Below are positions 9,118 through 17,593 of a DNA stretch of 58,948 bases, piece after piece. The stretch's first letter is position 1; the number at the start of each line of letters is the position of its first letter. The notes under the pieces were generated by a model. That model was not told where the DNA came from, made no database searches, and saw only the letters and a program-made list of their open reading frames with translations. A program made the position numbers and the translations under genes. The DNA lies in NCBI GenBank assembly GCA_012798435.1, contig JAAZNF010000080.1:1-58948 (forward strand). The letters run 5' to 3'. The stretch comes from Myxococcales bacterium (GTDB taxonomy: Bacteria > Myxococcota > B64-G9).

Positions 9118-9984
9118 TCAATTTCCTAAAATGACGTTGACGACCCGGTCCAGCTCTTCCAGGCCAAAGTAGTGGATCACGATCTTCCCGCCGCGCCGGC
9201 GCGACGAGATCTCGACCTTGGTAGCCAGGCGGCGTTGCAGCTCCTCCACCAGGCGTTGCTCGGCAGGCCCGTAGCGCCGGGTCTTGCTCGATTTCTTGGC
9301 GGCGGCGGCGCCGGGGCGGGAACGCACCGTGTCCTCGGTCGAGCGTACCGAGAGTTTGCCGGAGACGATGCGCCGCGCCAGCGCGAGCTGCTCGGCGGCG
9401 GAACCCAGCGAGAGCAACGCCCGGGCGTGACCCATGCTCAGCTCGCCGGTGAGCAGCATGCGCCGCACTTCCTCCGGGAGCTTGAGAAGGCGCAGGGTGT
9501 TCGCCACCGTGGAGCGCTGCTTCCCGACGCGCGCGGAAAGTTCCTCCTGGGTCAGCCCGTGCTCCTCGACCAGCTGCCGGTAGGCCTCCGCCTCTTCCAG
9601 GGGGTTGAGGTCCTCCCGTTGAAGGTTCTCGATGAGCGCGAGCTCCAGCATCCGGGTCCCGGAGGCTTCCTTGACCATCGCCGGAACCGCGGCGAGTCCC
9701 GCCATGCGCGCCGCCCGCCAGCGACGCTCCCCGGCGATGATCTGGTACCCGCCGCCATCGAGCCTGCGCACCAAGATGGGTTGCATCACGCCGTTCGCGC
9801 GGATGCTCTCGGCGAGCTCGCGGAGCTTGGCCTCGTCGAACGCCTGCCGCGGCTGGTCCTCGTTGGGCCGAAGCTTCTCCACCGGACACAGGATGACGCC
9901 GCCCTCCTTGGGCGAGCTTTCGGTTCCTTGCGGGATGAGCGCCCGCAGGCCTTTTCCGAGGACTTTTCTTCCGCCTTTCTCCAT
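9118..9984 (-). CDS. parB: Chromosome partitioning protein ParB (CTPase clamp)
   Basis: ParB binds parS, loads onto DNA as a CTP-dependent sliding clamp and activates ParA. The 288-residue protein shows the N-terminal ParB/Srx CTPase fold with RPNEDQPRQAFDEAKL (box I) and GERRWRAARMAGL (GERRxRA, box II, CTP binding). The central helix-turn-helix region reads LTQEELSARVGKQRSTVANTLR. A C-terminal dimerisation domain follows a Lys-rich linker. It lies 24 bp after parA, and two matching parS palindromes lie 1.6 and 3.4 kb upstream in mnmG. Confidence 0.97.
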   Translation of the reverse strand: MEKGGRKVLGKGLRALIPQGTESSPKEGGVILCPVEKLRPNEDQPRQAFDEAKLRELAESIRANGVMQPILVRRLDGGGYQIIAGERRWRAARMAGLAAVPAMVKEASGTRMLELALIENLQREDLNPLEEAEAYRQLVEEHGLTQEELSARVGKQRSTVANTLRLLKLPEEVRRMLLTGELSMGHARALLSLGSAAEQLALARRIVSGKLSVRSTEDTVRSRPGAAAAKKSSKTRRYGPAEQRLVEELQRRLATKVEISSRRRGGKIVIHYFGLEELDRVVNVILGN

Positions 9985-10008
9985 GAAATATCCTTGATAT
10001 TCAGGTAG

Positions 10009-10791
10009 TTACGCTGACAATATCTCTCGCGCCAGAGCCATGTAGCTCTCGCTCCCAGTGGACTTGATGTCGTAGAGCATGATGGGCTTTCCGAAACTCG
10101 GCGCCTCAGAGAGGCGCACGTTCCGCGGGATCACCGTCTCGAACACCTGGTCGGTGAAGTACTGCCGGACCTCCTCCGACACGCGGTGGGCGATGGCGTT
10201 TCGCCGATCGAACATGGTGAGCAGGATCCCGTCCACGGCAAGCTCGGGGTTGAGCGAGTCCTTGATCATGCGCACGGTGTTGAGCAGGGAGGTGAGGCCT
10301 TCCAGCGCGTAGTACTCGCACTGGAGCGGCACGATCACCCGATCGGCGGCCGTGAGCGCGTTGATGGTGAGCAGCCCCAAAGACGGCGGACAGTCGATGA
10401 AGATGTAGTCGAATCGCGCTCGCAGCGGCTGCAGTGCCTCGCGCAACCTCCGCTCGCGCTCGGGCACCGAGACCAGCTCCACCTCGGCACCGAAGAGGTT
10501 GTTGTCCGACGGCGCGACCATAAGATGCGAAAGCTCGGTCTTTCGTAGCACGCTGTCGAGCGGCACTTCTCCCAGGAGGACGTGGTAGAGGTTCTTCTGC
10601 TCCGCATCCTTTTCGATGCCGAGGCCGGTGGTGGCGTTGGCCTGGGGGTCGATATCGACGAGCAAGACGTCCTTTTCCGCCACGGCGACGGCGGCCGCGA
10701 GGTTGATGGCCGTGGTGGTCTTGCCGACGCCGCCTTTCTGGTTGGCGATGGCCACGATCTTCGCGCTTCTCTTGGTGGCGTTCTTAGACAT
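10009..10791 (-). CDS. parA: Chromosome partitioning ATPase ParA (Soj type)
   Basis: ParA is a deviant Walker-type ATPase that forms DNA-bound dimers and moves ParB-parS complexes. The 260-residue protein starts MSKNATKRSAKIVAIANQKG. The deviant Walker A is KGGVGKTT with the signature first Lys. DIDPQANAT is the A' motif, and DYIFIDCPPSLG holds the Walker B Asp. The ATG at 10789-10791 was chosen because homology to Soj starts there, 44 bp after rsmG. The same frame stays open much further upstream, but that stretch overlaps rsmG. Like chromosomal ParA proteins, it lacks the N-terminal DNA-binding domain of plasmid types. Confidence 0.97.
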   Translation of the reverse strand: MSKNATKRSAKIVAIANQKGGVGKTTTAINLAAAVAVAEKDVLLVDIDPQANATTGLGIEKDAEQKNLYHVLLGEVPLDSVLRKTELSHLMVAPSDNNLFGAEVELVSVPERERRLREALQPLRARFDYIFIDCPPSLGLLTINALTAADRVIVPLQCEYYALEGLTSLLNTVRMIKDSLNPELAVDGILLTMFDRRNAIAHRVSEEVRQYFTDQVFETVIPRNVRLSEAPSFGKPIMLYDIKSTGSESYMALAREILSA

Positions 10792-10835
10792 GCGGGGTGT
10801 GCTTCTACCACAACCCCGGTGAAAAGGACAAGAAT

Positions 10836-11495
10836 TTAGGATGGCGACCGCTGGAAGGAGACCAGCCTGCGCCGGGAGTCGGTGCGCGGCAGACGATACT
10901 CGATCCGCTGCGCCAGGGAGAACCCCGCCGGCGGGGAAAAATCGTTCTTCCCTTCCTCGGCCTCTTCCGATGGCCCCAGCATCACCCAGATCCGCCCCGC
11001 GGGTTTCACCAGGGGCGCGCCCAGCCGCAGCCATTCCTCCGGTGGGAACGTCGCTCGTGACACGACCTCGTCGAAGGTAGGCAGCGGCCGCTCGGTCCAG
11101 CCCAGCCGCTCCCAGCGCACCTCGGCCGAGAGCGAAAGCATACGCAGCGCACTTTCCAGAAAGCTCACCTTCTTGCGGCGGGCCTCGAGCATGGTGAGGC
11201 GCAGCGTCGGATCGATTGAGAGGAGCACCAGGCCGGGGAATCCGGCACCGGAGCCGACGTCGCAGACCGAGGCCCCCCTGGCGATCGCCAACGACAGCAT
11301 GGCCGAGTCCAAAAAGAGCTTCTCGGCCATCCCCTCGGGATCCTTGATGGTGGTGAGGTTCATCTTCTCGCCCCAACGGAGGATGAGCTCACGGTGTCTC
11401 GAGAACCGCTCTATCTGATCCCCTGCAAGAGAAAGACCCAGCGCCTCGGCCCCGTCGCTGAGGCATTTTTGGAACGTGTCGGTGTGCGGCTCCAT
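10836..11495 (-). CDS. rsmG: 16S rRNA (guanine-527-N7)-methyltransferase RsmG
   Basis: RsmG (GidB) makes m7G527 in 16S rRNA using S-adenosylmethionine. The 219-residue protein has the family opening segment (RFSRHRELILRWGEKMNLT), the SAM-binding loop DVGSGAGFPGLVL, and the acidic strand end LTMLEARRKKVSFLE. VVSRATFPPEEWLRL matches the conserved SRAF-like motif. It sits between mnmG and parA, as in many bacteria. Confidence 0.96.
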   Translation of the reverse strand: MEPHTDTFQKCLSDGAEALGLSLAGDQIERFSRHRELILRWGEKMNLTTIKDPEGMAEKLFLDSAMLSLAIARGASVCDVGSGAGFPGLVLLSIDPTLRLTMLEARRKKVSFLESALRMLSLSAEVRWERLGWTERPLPTFDEVVSRATFPPEEWLRLGAPLVKPAGRIWVMLGPSEEAEEGKNDFSPPAGFSLAQRIEYRLPRTDSRRRLVSFQRSPS

Positions 11496-11586
11496 CTTGC
11501 ACCTCCATCTCGTCTGGCGTGGCCGACCTCACGGCCGAAGTAGTCAGAGAGGGCGCTCGTGGGAGGCTGTTGCTCGTCTCGCCAGG

Positions 11587-13425
11587 CTATGTTCCACGTG
11601 GAACATGCATTTTGTCGATGAAAACGGAAAGCCTCAACAACGCTGCCGGAGTCATGCCGTCTATGCGCGATGCCTCCGCAAAAGTACTTGGTTTATTTGA
11701 AGATAACTTCTCCGACAGCTCTCGGGACAGACCCGGGATCGAGCCGAAATCGATGCCAGCGGGGATGGCTCTCTGGGCGAGCGACGAAAGCTCCTTGGCC
11801 CTGGCGATCTCGCGTTGGATGTATCCGCGGTACTTCACCTCGACCTCGGCGCGTTCGAGGGCCTCGGCGGAGTAATCTCGCAAGAAAAGCGCCTCCACAT
11901 CTCGGATGCCGATCTCGGGCCGGGACAACAACCTGGCCAGCGTCATGCGCTCTCCCCCCTCGAGCCGGGTGGTCGTCTCATCGAGCCGCTGGACGAGAGC
12001 AGCGAGTTCGCGCTCGGTCGCCTGCCGCCGTTCCACGATCTCGTCGTCGAGAAGCGCAGCCCGCCGGGCCAACTCAGCGCACCTCGCCCAGGCGTTGTCC
12101 TCTCGGAGCAGCAGGCGGTGCTCCGCCCGCGCGGTGAACATGCGGTACGGCTCCCGGGTCCCCCGAGTCACCAGGTCGTCGATCATCACCCCGATGTAGG
12201 CCTGCTCTCGAGCGAGCACGAACGGAGCCTCGCCCCGGAGCCTGGCGCTGGCGTTGAGACCCGCCATGAGGCCCTGGCCCGCCGCCTCCTCGTACCCGGA
12301 AGTGCCGTTGATCTGGCCGGCGAGAAAGAGGTTCTTCACCCGCCGAGTCTCCAGGGACGGGAGAAGCTGGGTCGGGTTCACGTAGTCGTACTCCACTGCG
12401 TAGCCATAGGACTCCATCTCTGCGCTCTCGAGGCCGGGAATGGTGTGGATGAACTCCGACTGCACGTCCCTGGGAAGGCTCGTGGAGATACCGTTGGGGT
12501 AGATGGTTTTTCCATCGAGGCCGGTCGGTTCCAGGATCACCTGATGCGCATGTCTGCTCGCAAAGCGCACCACCTTGTCCTCGATGGAGGGGCAATAGCG
12601 CGGCCCGATGCCATGAATCCGACCGGTGTACAGCGGCGAGCGGTGGAGCGCGGCCCGGATGACGTCGTGCGTGCGCTGCGTGGTGTGCGTCAAGTGACAG
12701 ACGGCCTGGGGCAACGGGAATCGCTCGTTCTCGTGTGAAAACGGTCGCTGCGCAGGATCGGAAGGCTGGGGCTCGAGACGGGAAAAGTCGATGGAGCTTG
12801 CGCGAAGCCGCGCCGGGGTGCCGGTCTTGAGCCGCCCCAGCTCGAAGCCGAGGCCGGCGAGGCCCTGCGCCAGATCCTGCGCTGGCGGTTCTCCCAGGCG
12901 GCCCCCACGCCCGCTCTCTTCCCCGACGAAGAGCATTCCGCGAAGAAACGTGCCGGTGGTGATCACCGCCACGGCGCACCGGAGGACCTCCTGCGAGGAC
13001 AGCTCGACCCCGACCACGCGGTCCCCCTCGACTCGCAGCCCTGTGGCCTCGGCCTCGATGAGACACAGGTTTTTCTCTCGCTCCAGCACCCGGCGCATGT
13101 AGTGGTGATAGAGGACCATGTCGCACTGGACCCGGCGGGCCCGCACTGCGGGACCCTTGCTCTCGTTCAGGCGCCTGTAGTGAATGGCGGTGGCGTCCGC
13201 GGCGCGGCCCATCTCGCCGCCCAGGGCGTCGATCTCGCGCACGATGTGGCTCTTGCCCAGGCCCCCGATGGCCGGGTTGCAGGACATCCAGGCGATGCGG
13301 CGCAGATCCTGGTTCAGCAGCGCGCAGGTGTGCCCGCGGCGGCACAGCGCCAGGGCCGCCTCGCAGCCGGCGTGGCCCGCGCCGATCACCACCGCGTCGA
13401 ACCCTGTTCCACGTGGAACCGTCAT
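11587..13425 (-). CDS. mnmG: tRNA uridine-5-carboxymethylaminomethyl modification enzyme MnmG
   Basis: MnmG (GidA) works with MnmE to install the 5-carboxymethylaminomethyl group on U34 of certain tRNAs, using FAD, NADH and methylene-THF. The 612-residue protein shows the FAD-binding motif GAGHAGCEAA near its start, the GidA signatures SCNPAIGGLGKSHIVRE and GPRYCPSIEDK, and the C-terminal helical domain. The ATG at 13423-13425 overlaps the TGA of mnmE (ATGA), so the two are translationally coupled. A TTG four codons earlier is the alternative. parS-type palindromes lie in both the first and last codons, so the protein begins MTVPRGTG and ends HVPRGT. Confidence 0.97.
   Translation of the reverse strand: MTVPRGTGFDAVVIGAGHAGCEAALALCRRGHTCALLNQDLRRIAWMSCNPAIGGLGKSHIVREIDALGGEMGRAADATAIHYRRLNESKGPAVRARRVQCDMVLYHHYMRRVLEREKNLCLIEAEATGLRVEGDRVVGVELSSQEVLRCAVAVITTGTFLRGMLFVGEESGRGGRLGEPPAQDLAQGLAGLGFELGRLKTGTPARLRASSIDFSRLEPQPSDPAQRPFSHENERFPLPQAVCHLTHTTQRTHDVIRAALHRSPLYTGRIHGIGPRYCPSIEDKVVRFASRHAHQVILEPTGLDGKTIYPNGISTSLPRDVQSEFIHTIPGLESAEMESYGYAVEYDYVNPTQLLPSLETRRVKNLFLAGQINGTSGYEEAAGQGLMAGLNASARLRGEAPFVLAREQAYIGVMIDDLVTRGTREPYRMFTARAEHRLLLREDNAWARCAELARRAALLDDEIVERRQATERELAALVQRLDETTTRLEGGERMTLARLLSRPEIGIRDVEALFLRDYSAEALERAEVEVKYRGYIQREIARAKELSSLAQRAIPAGIDFGSIPGLSRELSEKLSSNKPSTFAEASRIDGMTPAALLRLSVFIDKMHVPRGT
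11590..11605. promoter_or_regulatory. parS site 1 (ParB binding)
   Basis: TGTTCCACGTGGAACA is a perfect 16-bp palindrome of the bacterial parS type. It starts at the base after the mnmG stop codon complement and encodes the last residues VPRGT of MnmG. parA and parB lie 0.8-2.5 kb away. Confidence 0.93.
13405..13420. promoter_or_regulatory. parS site 2 (ParB binding)
   Basis: TGTTCCACGTGGAACC matches the perfect palindrome at 15 of 16 positions. It lies in codons 2-7 of mnmG, 1815 bp from site 1. Confidence 0.9.
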
Positions 13426-14768
13426 TTGCCTATACAAAACCTGTCGAATATCCCTGCGAGCACGTCCTGGTCCTGTCTCTTGCCGAGCAGAGCGTCGACC
13501 TCTTCACCGGCGGTGGCGAGGTCCGACAGCGCAAGCTCGGGGAGCGCGTCCAGGTTGCGCACGGCTTCTCGAAGGGCGTCGCACACCCGCTCCAGGCCGA
13601 AAACCACTCGATCGCTCGCAGCGATTCCATCGTCGGGGCCGAACTCATCTCTCATGACGCGCTTGATCTCTGACTCGAGCCGCGAAAGCCCATAGCCGCT
13701 CTTGGCCGAAACCAGGATCCTCCCGCAAGAGGCGAGTTGCTCTTCCAGCCGCTCTCGACGCTCTCGGTCCAGAAGATCCGCCTTGTTCTGCACCACCAGC
13801 ACCCGGTCCGTGATATCCGGCGGCCGGTCGAGGGTACCGCCACGTTCGTCGCCGACCCACAGCAGGAGGTCCGCATTCTCGATTTGCTCCCGGCTCACCT
13901 GCTGCGCCATGCGATCGGCTTCGCTCCCCTCCCCTCCGCCAACGCCCGCGGTGTCGATCAGCCGGACGATCGCTCCTTCCAGCTCGACATCCACTCCTAC
14001 GGCGTCCCGCGTGGTCCCGGCCTGGTCTGTGACGATCGAGACCCTCTGGTGCGCCAGCGCATTCACCAGGCTCGACTTCCCCACGTTGGTCCGTCCCGCG
14101 ACCACGATCCGCCATCCCTGGGTCGCGACCCGACGGAGCCGCGCACGGATGCCCTCCACCGTGCGGACGAGGCCTTCCAGATTCGGTCGGGTAGCCGCAA
14201 CCTCCGGCTCATCGGGGAACTCGATGATCGCGTTGAGCAGGGCGACCTGCTCCGCGAGCGCCGAGCGGAGCCCTGCGATCATGTCGGAAAGCTCCGTCCC
14301 TAGAGATCGCGCCGCGGCTCGAACGTCCAGCGGCGAGCGCGCCTCGGTCAGGGCCAGCACCGCCTCGACCCGCTGCAGGTCGATCTTGCCGTTGTCGAAG
14401 GCCCGGTGGATGAACTCCCCGGCTCGCGCCGTCCTGGCCCCGAGGGAGCAGGTGAGCTTCACGATCTCCCGGATCAACGCCGGGCTTCCGTGGCAATGGA
14501 TCTCGGCGACGTCCTCGCCGGTGAAGGAGCGCGGCCCCGGCATGAACACGGCCAGCGACTGATCGAGCACCTCCCCGCCGGGCTCTCGCACCTGTCCCGC
14601 CAGCAGGCGCCGTGGCTGGCGGGTTGGATGAGGCGAGGCATGGAAGATGCGCCGGAGGATCGGCCCCGCCAACGGTCCGCTGATGCGGACCACCCCCACG
14701 CCGGCTCGCCCCTCGCCCGACGCCCTGGCGACGATGGTTTCCGCAGTTCCCGGGCCGATAGACTCCAT
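13422..14768 (-). CDS. mnmE: tRNA modification GTPase MnmE
   Basis: MnmE (TrmE) is the GTPase partner of MnmG in modifying wobble uridine of tRNA. The 448-residue protein has the N-terminal tetrahydrofolate-binding domain (VGVVRISGPLAG), the helical domain, and an inserted G domain with G1 GRTNVGKSS, the G2 region TTRDAVGVDVELEG, G3 DTAGV and G4 NKAD. The invariant C-terminal CIGK is present, so the protein is complete. Its stop codon overlaps the mnmG start. It follows the small unknown gene by 9 bp. Confidence 0.97.
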   Translation of the reverse strand: MESIGPGTAETIVARASGEGRAGVGVVRISGPLAGPILRRIFHASPHPTRQPRRLLAGQVREPGGEVLDQSLAVFMPGPRSFTGEDVAEIHCHGSPALIREIVKLTCSLGARTARAGEFIHRAFDNGKIDLQRVEAVLALTEARSPLDVRAAARSLGTELSDMIAGLRSALAEQVALLNAIIEFPDEPEVAATRPNLEGLVRTVEGIRARLRRVATQGWRIVVAGRTNVGKSSLVNALAHQRVSIVTDQAGTTRDAVGVDVELEGAIVRLIDTAGVGGGEGSEADRMAQQVSREQIENADLLLWVGDERGGTLDRPPDITDRVLVVQNKADLLDRERRERLEEQLASCGRILVSAKSGYGLSRLESEIKRVMRDEFGPDDGIAASDRVVFGLERVCDALREAVRNLDALPELALSDLATAGEEVDALLGKRQDQDVLAGIFDRFCIGK

Positions 14769-14777
14769 GCCCGGGAT

Positions 14778-14987
14778 CTAGCCGTCGTTTCGGCAGATTT
14801 TCAAGAGCGCATCTCGATTCTCTGAAATGAACCGATCGACTTCCGGCTCCTTCAACCCGAGATCGGCGAGCACGCCCTGGTATATGGATCGGAAAGCCTC
14901 GTCGAGCCTGCCCGTGTCGAGCTCGTATTTGAGCTTGACGATGGCAGCGGCCCGAAGCCGCTCCTCAGCGGTTCTCTTCTTTTTCAT
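14778..14987 (-). CDS. Small protein of unknown function between jag and mnmE
   Basis: The 69-residue protein is not recognised. It is charged and probably all-helical: a Lys/Arg-rich start (MKKKRTAEERLRAAAIVKLK), then ELDTGRLDEAFRSIY and DLGLKEPEVDRFISEN. It has no signal peptide or membrane segment. The ATG overlaps the last 23 bp of jag, and the stop lies 9 bp before mnmE, so it fills the operon with no spare space, which supports it being real. The basic N-terminus and RNA-related neighbours would allow an RNA- or ribosome-linked role, but this is a guess. Confidence 0.65.
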   Translation of the reverse strand: MKKKRTAEERLRAAAIVKLKYELDTGRLDEAFRSIYQGVLADLGLKEPEVDRFISENRDALLKICRNDG

Positions 14988-15675
14988 CGGTTGGCCCCGC
15001 CGGCTCGATGGTGAGGATACGGAAGCGCTCCTCCCCCCGGCCGCTGGCTTTTACGCGTGTCTCCTCGGCGAACGAGAGGTGGACCAGCCGGCGATCCTGC
15101 GAGTCCATCATGTAGATGTTCAATGGTTTCTGGAGGTGGCTCACCTTCTCGGCGAGCTCGCGAGCCAGATCCTTCATCTGCTCCGTGCGCTCCTCGAGCT
15201 TGCCCCCGAAGTCCACGATCACTCGGGTTTCCTCTCCGCTCTGACCGTAGAGGACTCGATTGACCAGGAACTGGAGCGCGCCCCGCAACTCGCGCGCCTC
15301 GGCGCGACGGATGTCGATCTGCCCATCGGGAAACTCCACCGAGAGCACCAGGTTCTCCCCCTTGACCGTCTTGCGCACGTTGGCCGAAAGGCCCATCCTG
15401 GAGAAAACACCCAGGAGGAAGCGGCTGGCCTTTTCCTGGGGATCCTCGATCTCCTGGACGTTCTCCAGCTCGACATCTGATTTTGCCTCACACGCCTCGG
15501 GTCCTTTCGGGATCTTCTCGCAGTCGACCAGGATCCCCACCATCGATGGTTTCCCCAGGCGGGAAAAGGTGCCGGGGATTTGCGAGTAGCTTATGTCCTG
15601 GGTTCTTACCTTCAGCTTCCAGGCGGCCTTCTCCACGGCGTCTTCGATGCTCGATCCGAAAAACTCTCTCAGCAT
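14965..15675 (-). CDS. jag: RNA-binding protein Jag/KhpB
   Basis: Jag (KhpB, EloR) is an RNA-binding protein that in several bacteria pairs with KhpA and affects cell elongation. The 236-residue chain has the Jag-N domain (REFFGSSIEDAVEKAAWKL), an acidic linker, a KH domain around residues 90-160 (LLGVFSRMGLSANVRKTVKG, then DIRRAEARELRGALQFLVNR) and an R3H-type C-terminus. The C-terminal region has diverged: RxxxH is seen only loosely in DRRLVHLSFAE. It lies 20 bp after yidC, the usual slot. Confidence 0.9.
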   Translation of the reverse strand: MLREFFGSSIEDAVEKAAWKLKVRTQDISYSQIPGTFSRLGKPSMVGILVDCEKIPKGPEACEAKSDVELENVQEIEDPQEKASRFLLGVFSRMGLSANVRKTVKGENLVLSVEFPDGQIDIRRAEARELRGALQFLVNRVLYGQSGEETRVIVDFGGKLEERTEQMKDLARELAEKVSHLQKPLNIYMMDSQDRRLVHLSFAEETRVKASGRGEERFRILTIEPAGPTDEKEENR

Positions 15676-15695
15676 CTCTCTCCCTCCGTCATTCC

Positions 15696-17372
15696 TCAGG
15701 CCGGATTCCCCGGGGCCGCGGCGATCTTCGCGGTCCTCCGATTGAACCAGATCTGGTTCGCGATGGAAAGCAGCGAGCTCACGAAGATGTAGAGAACCAG
15801 GCCCGCCGGCAGATAGAGCATGAGAAAGGTGAACAACGCCGGCATCATGTACAGCATCATCTTGGCCTGCGCGGGATCGGCCGTCGTCGGCGTGAACTTC
15901 TGTTGCAGGAACATCCCGACGCCCATGGCAATCGGCAAGATGAAGAGGGGATCGCGGTAGGAGAGATCATCGATCCACCCGGGGATGAACGCCGACTGGT
16001 ACAACTCCACCGAGGAGTACAGCGTCCGGTACAGGGCGATCCAGATCGGCATCTGCAGGAGCATGGGCAGGCACCCCGTGAGCGGGCTCACGCCATGAAC
16101 CTTGTAGAGCTTCATGATCTCTTCGTTGTAGCGAGCCCGATCGTTGCCGTACTTTTTCTTGATCTCGTCCATGAAGGGTTTCAACGAGGCCATGGCCTTC
16201 ATGGATTTCATCTGTTTGTTGGTGAGCGGCTGCATGAGTAGGCGCACGACCAGGGTGAGGAAGATGATGGCCACGCCGTAGTTCCCCACGACGGAGTAGA
16301 ACGCCTTGAGCAGCCACAACATGGGCAAGCACAGAAACGCCAGCCAACCGAAGTCCACGGACCGCTCCAGGCCCGCGGACAGCGTGTCGCCGCCGGTGCC
16401 GCCGGACACGCTTTTCAAGAGATCGAGCTGCTTGGGGCCGCAGAATATGTGGATGGCGTGGCGCGCGGTTCCTCCGGGTGCCAATGTCACCGATGGAACC
16501 ATGAGCGTCGCCGCCATCAACTTGTCCTGGCGAGCCTCGAGCTGGCAAGCCGCCTTTTCCACGCCTCTCGGGATCGCCGCCAGGAGGAAGTACTGCTCGT
16601 TGATGCCGGCCCAGCCGATGGCGGGCTCGCGGCTCGTCACCGAGCCCGGCTTTGGCTCCACCGAGATGACCTCGCCGTTGGCGAGGCACGTCGGCGCCCG
16701 CGGGACCATGGGCGCTCCGGCACACCCCATGCACCCGGAGACCTCGACGGCCTGGTAAGCGCTCGGGATCTCGAATATCAACTGCTCTTCGATGCTCTCC
16801 TGCAGGTGGTTGGCGATCTCCACCTCCAGTTCCAGGAGGTACCCCTGCGCGGGCAGGGAGAACGTCTTTCGAACCAGCGGAATACGGCTCTCCTCGGGGC
16901 TCCTGTAGACGAAGGTGACCCGACCTTCTTCCTTGGACTCGATCTCCCAATCGGTGAAGCGAGGCCACTTGAAGGTGGTCTTTTCATCGAAGAATCGGAT
17001 CCGAAACGGCCAGGCGAGCTCGCCGTCCCCGGTCACCAGGTTCGCCCGTTCTTCCTTGTCCAGCTTGCCGTCGCTCCTCCTCTCGAAGAAATCCAGGAGC
17101 CGCACCTGCCTCGCGCTCGCGCCCCGGCTCGAGAGCACGATCTCCACGACCTCGTTCTTCAACGTGACCTGCTCTTCGGCCCGTCTCTCGGCCGGCTCCT
17201 TCTGCTGCGGTGCCGGCTCCGGGTCGACCTTGGGCGTCTCGGAAGCGACCAGGGCCCCATCCGACCCGCCATCGGGTCGCTGGAGCGGTTTCTGCGGCTC
17301 GACGAACAGCGCCTGCCACACGATCCAGACTAGGATGCACAGCAGAACGGCCAGAATTGTTCTCTTGTCCAT
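15696..17372 (-). CDS. yidC: Membrane protein insertase YidC
   Basis: YidC inserts proteins into the inner membrane, alone or with SecYEG. The 558-residue protein starts MDKRTILAVLLCILVWIVWQ, a first membrane segment typical of the Gram-negative long form. A large periplasmic beta domain spans about residues 60-350. The conserved insertase core holds five further membrane segments, including the LKAFYSVVGNYGVAIIFLTL region and GCLPMLLQMPIWIALYRTL. The ATG at 17370-17372 was chosen because the TM1 homology starts there. The tail RRTAKIAAAPGNPA is short. It follows yidD by 11 bp. Confidence 0.97.
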   Translation of the reverse strand: MDKRTILAVLLCILVWIVWQALFVEPQKPLQRPDGGSDGALVASETPKVDPEPAPQQKEPAERRAEEQVTLKNEVVEIVLSSRGASARQVRLLDFFERRSDGKLDKEERANLVTGDGELAWPFRIRFFDEKTTFKWPRFTDWEIESKEEGRVTFVYRSPEESRIPLVRKTFSLPAQGYLLELEVEIANHLQESIEEQLIFEIPSAYQAVEVSGCMGCAGAPMVPRAPTCLANGEVISVEPKPGSVTSREPAIGWAGINEQYFLLAAIPRGVEKAACQLEARQDKLMAATLMVPSVTLAPGGTARHAIHIFCGPKQLDLLKSVSGGTGGDTLSAGLERSVDFGWLAFLCLPMLWLLKAFYSVVGNYGVAIIFLTLVVRLLMQPLTNKQMKSMKAMASLKPFMDEIKKKYGNDRARYNEEIMKLYKVHGVSPLTGCLPMLLQMPIWIALYRTLYSSVELYQSAFIPGWIDDLSYRDPLFILPIAMGVGMFLQQKFTPTTADPAQAKMMLYMMPALFTFLMLYLPAGLVLYIFVSSLLSIANQIWFNRRTAKIAAAPGNPA

Positions 17373-17383
17373 CGATTGGCCTT

Positions 17384-17593
17384 TCAGGGAACCGGGTCGC
17401 AACCGCACTTCGAGAACGGGTGGCAACGCAGGATGCGACGGATCGCCAACCAACTCCCGCGCAGGCTTCCGTGCTTGCGGACGCTCTCGATCGCGTATTC
17501 CGAGCACGTCGGCTCGAAACGGCAACAACGCCCGAAGACAGGTGACAGGATCAACTGATACAGCCTGATCATGAACGTGATCAACGTCTTCAT
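17384..17593 (-). CDS. yidD: Membrane protein insertion efficiency factor YidD
   Basis: The 69-residue YidD has the signature PVFGRCCRFEPTCSEYA with its conserved Cys residues, the amphipathic start [17 protein letters not shown], and the terminal GCDPVP. The ATG at 17591-17593 overlaps the rnpA stop as ATGA and follows GGAAG. A GTG four codons earlier (17605) is possible but less likely. The family assists YidC-dependent insertion. Confidence 0.95.
   Translation of the reverse strand: MKTLITFMIRLYQLILSPVFGRCCRFEPTCSEYAIESVRKHGSLRGSWLAIRRILRCHPFSKCGCDPVP

Noticed and set aside
10792-11376. N-terminal extension of ParA to 455 residues
   Set aside because: It overlaps rsmG on the same strand in a different frame and lacks homology. 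The Soj-like start is at 10791.
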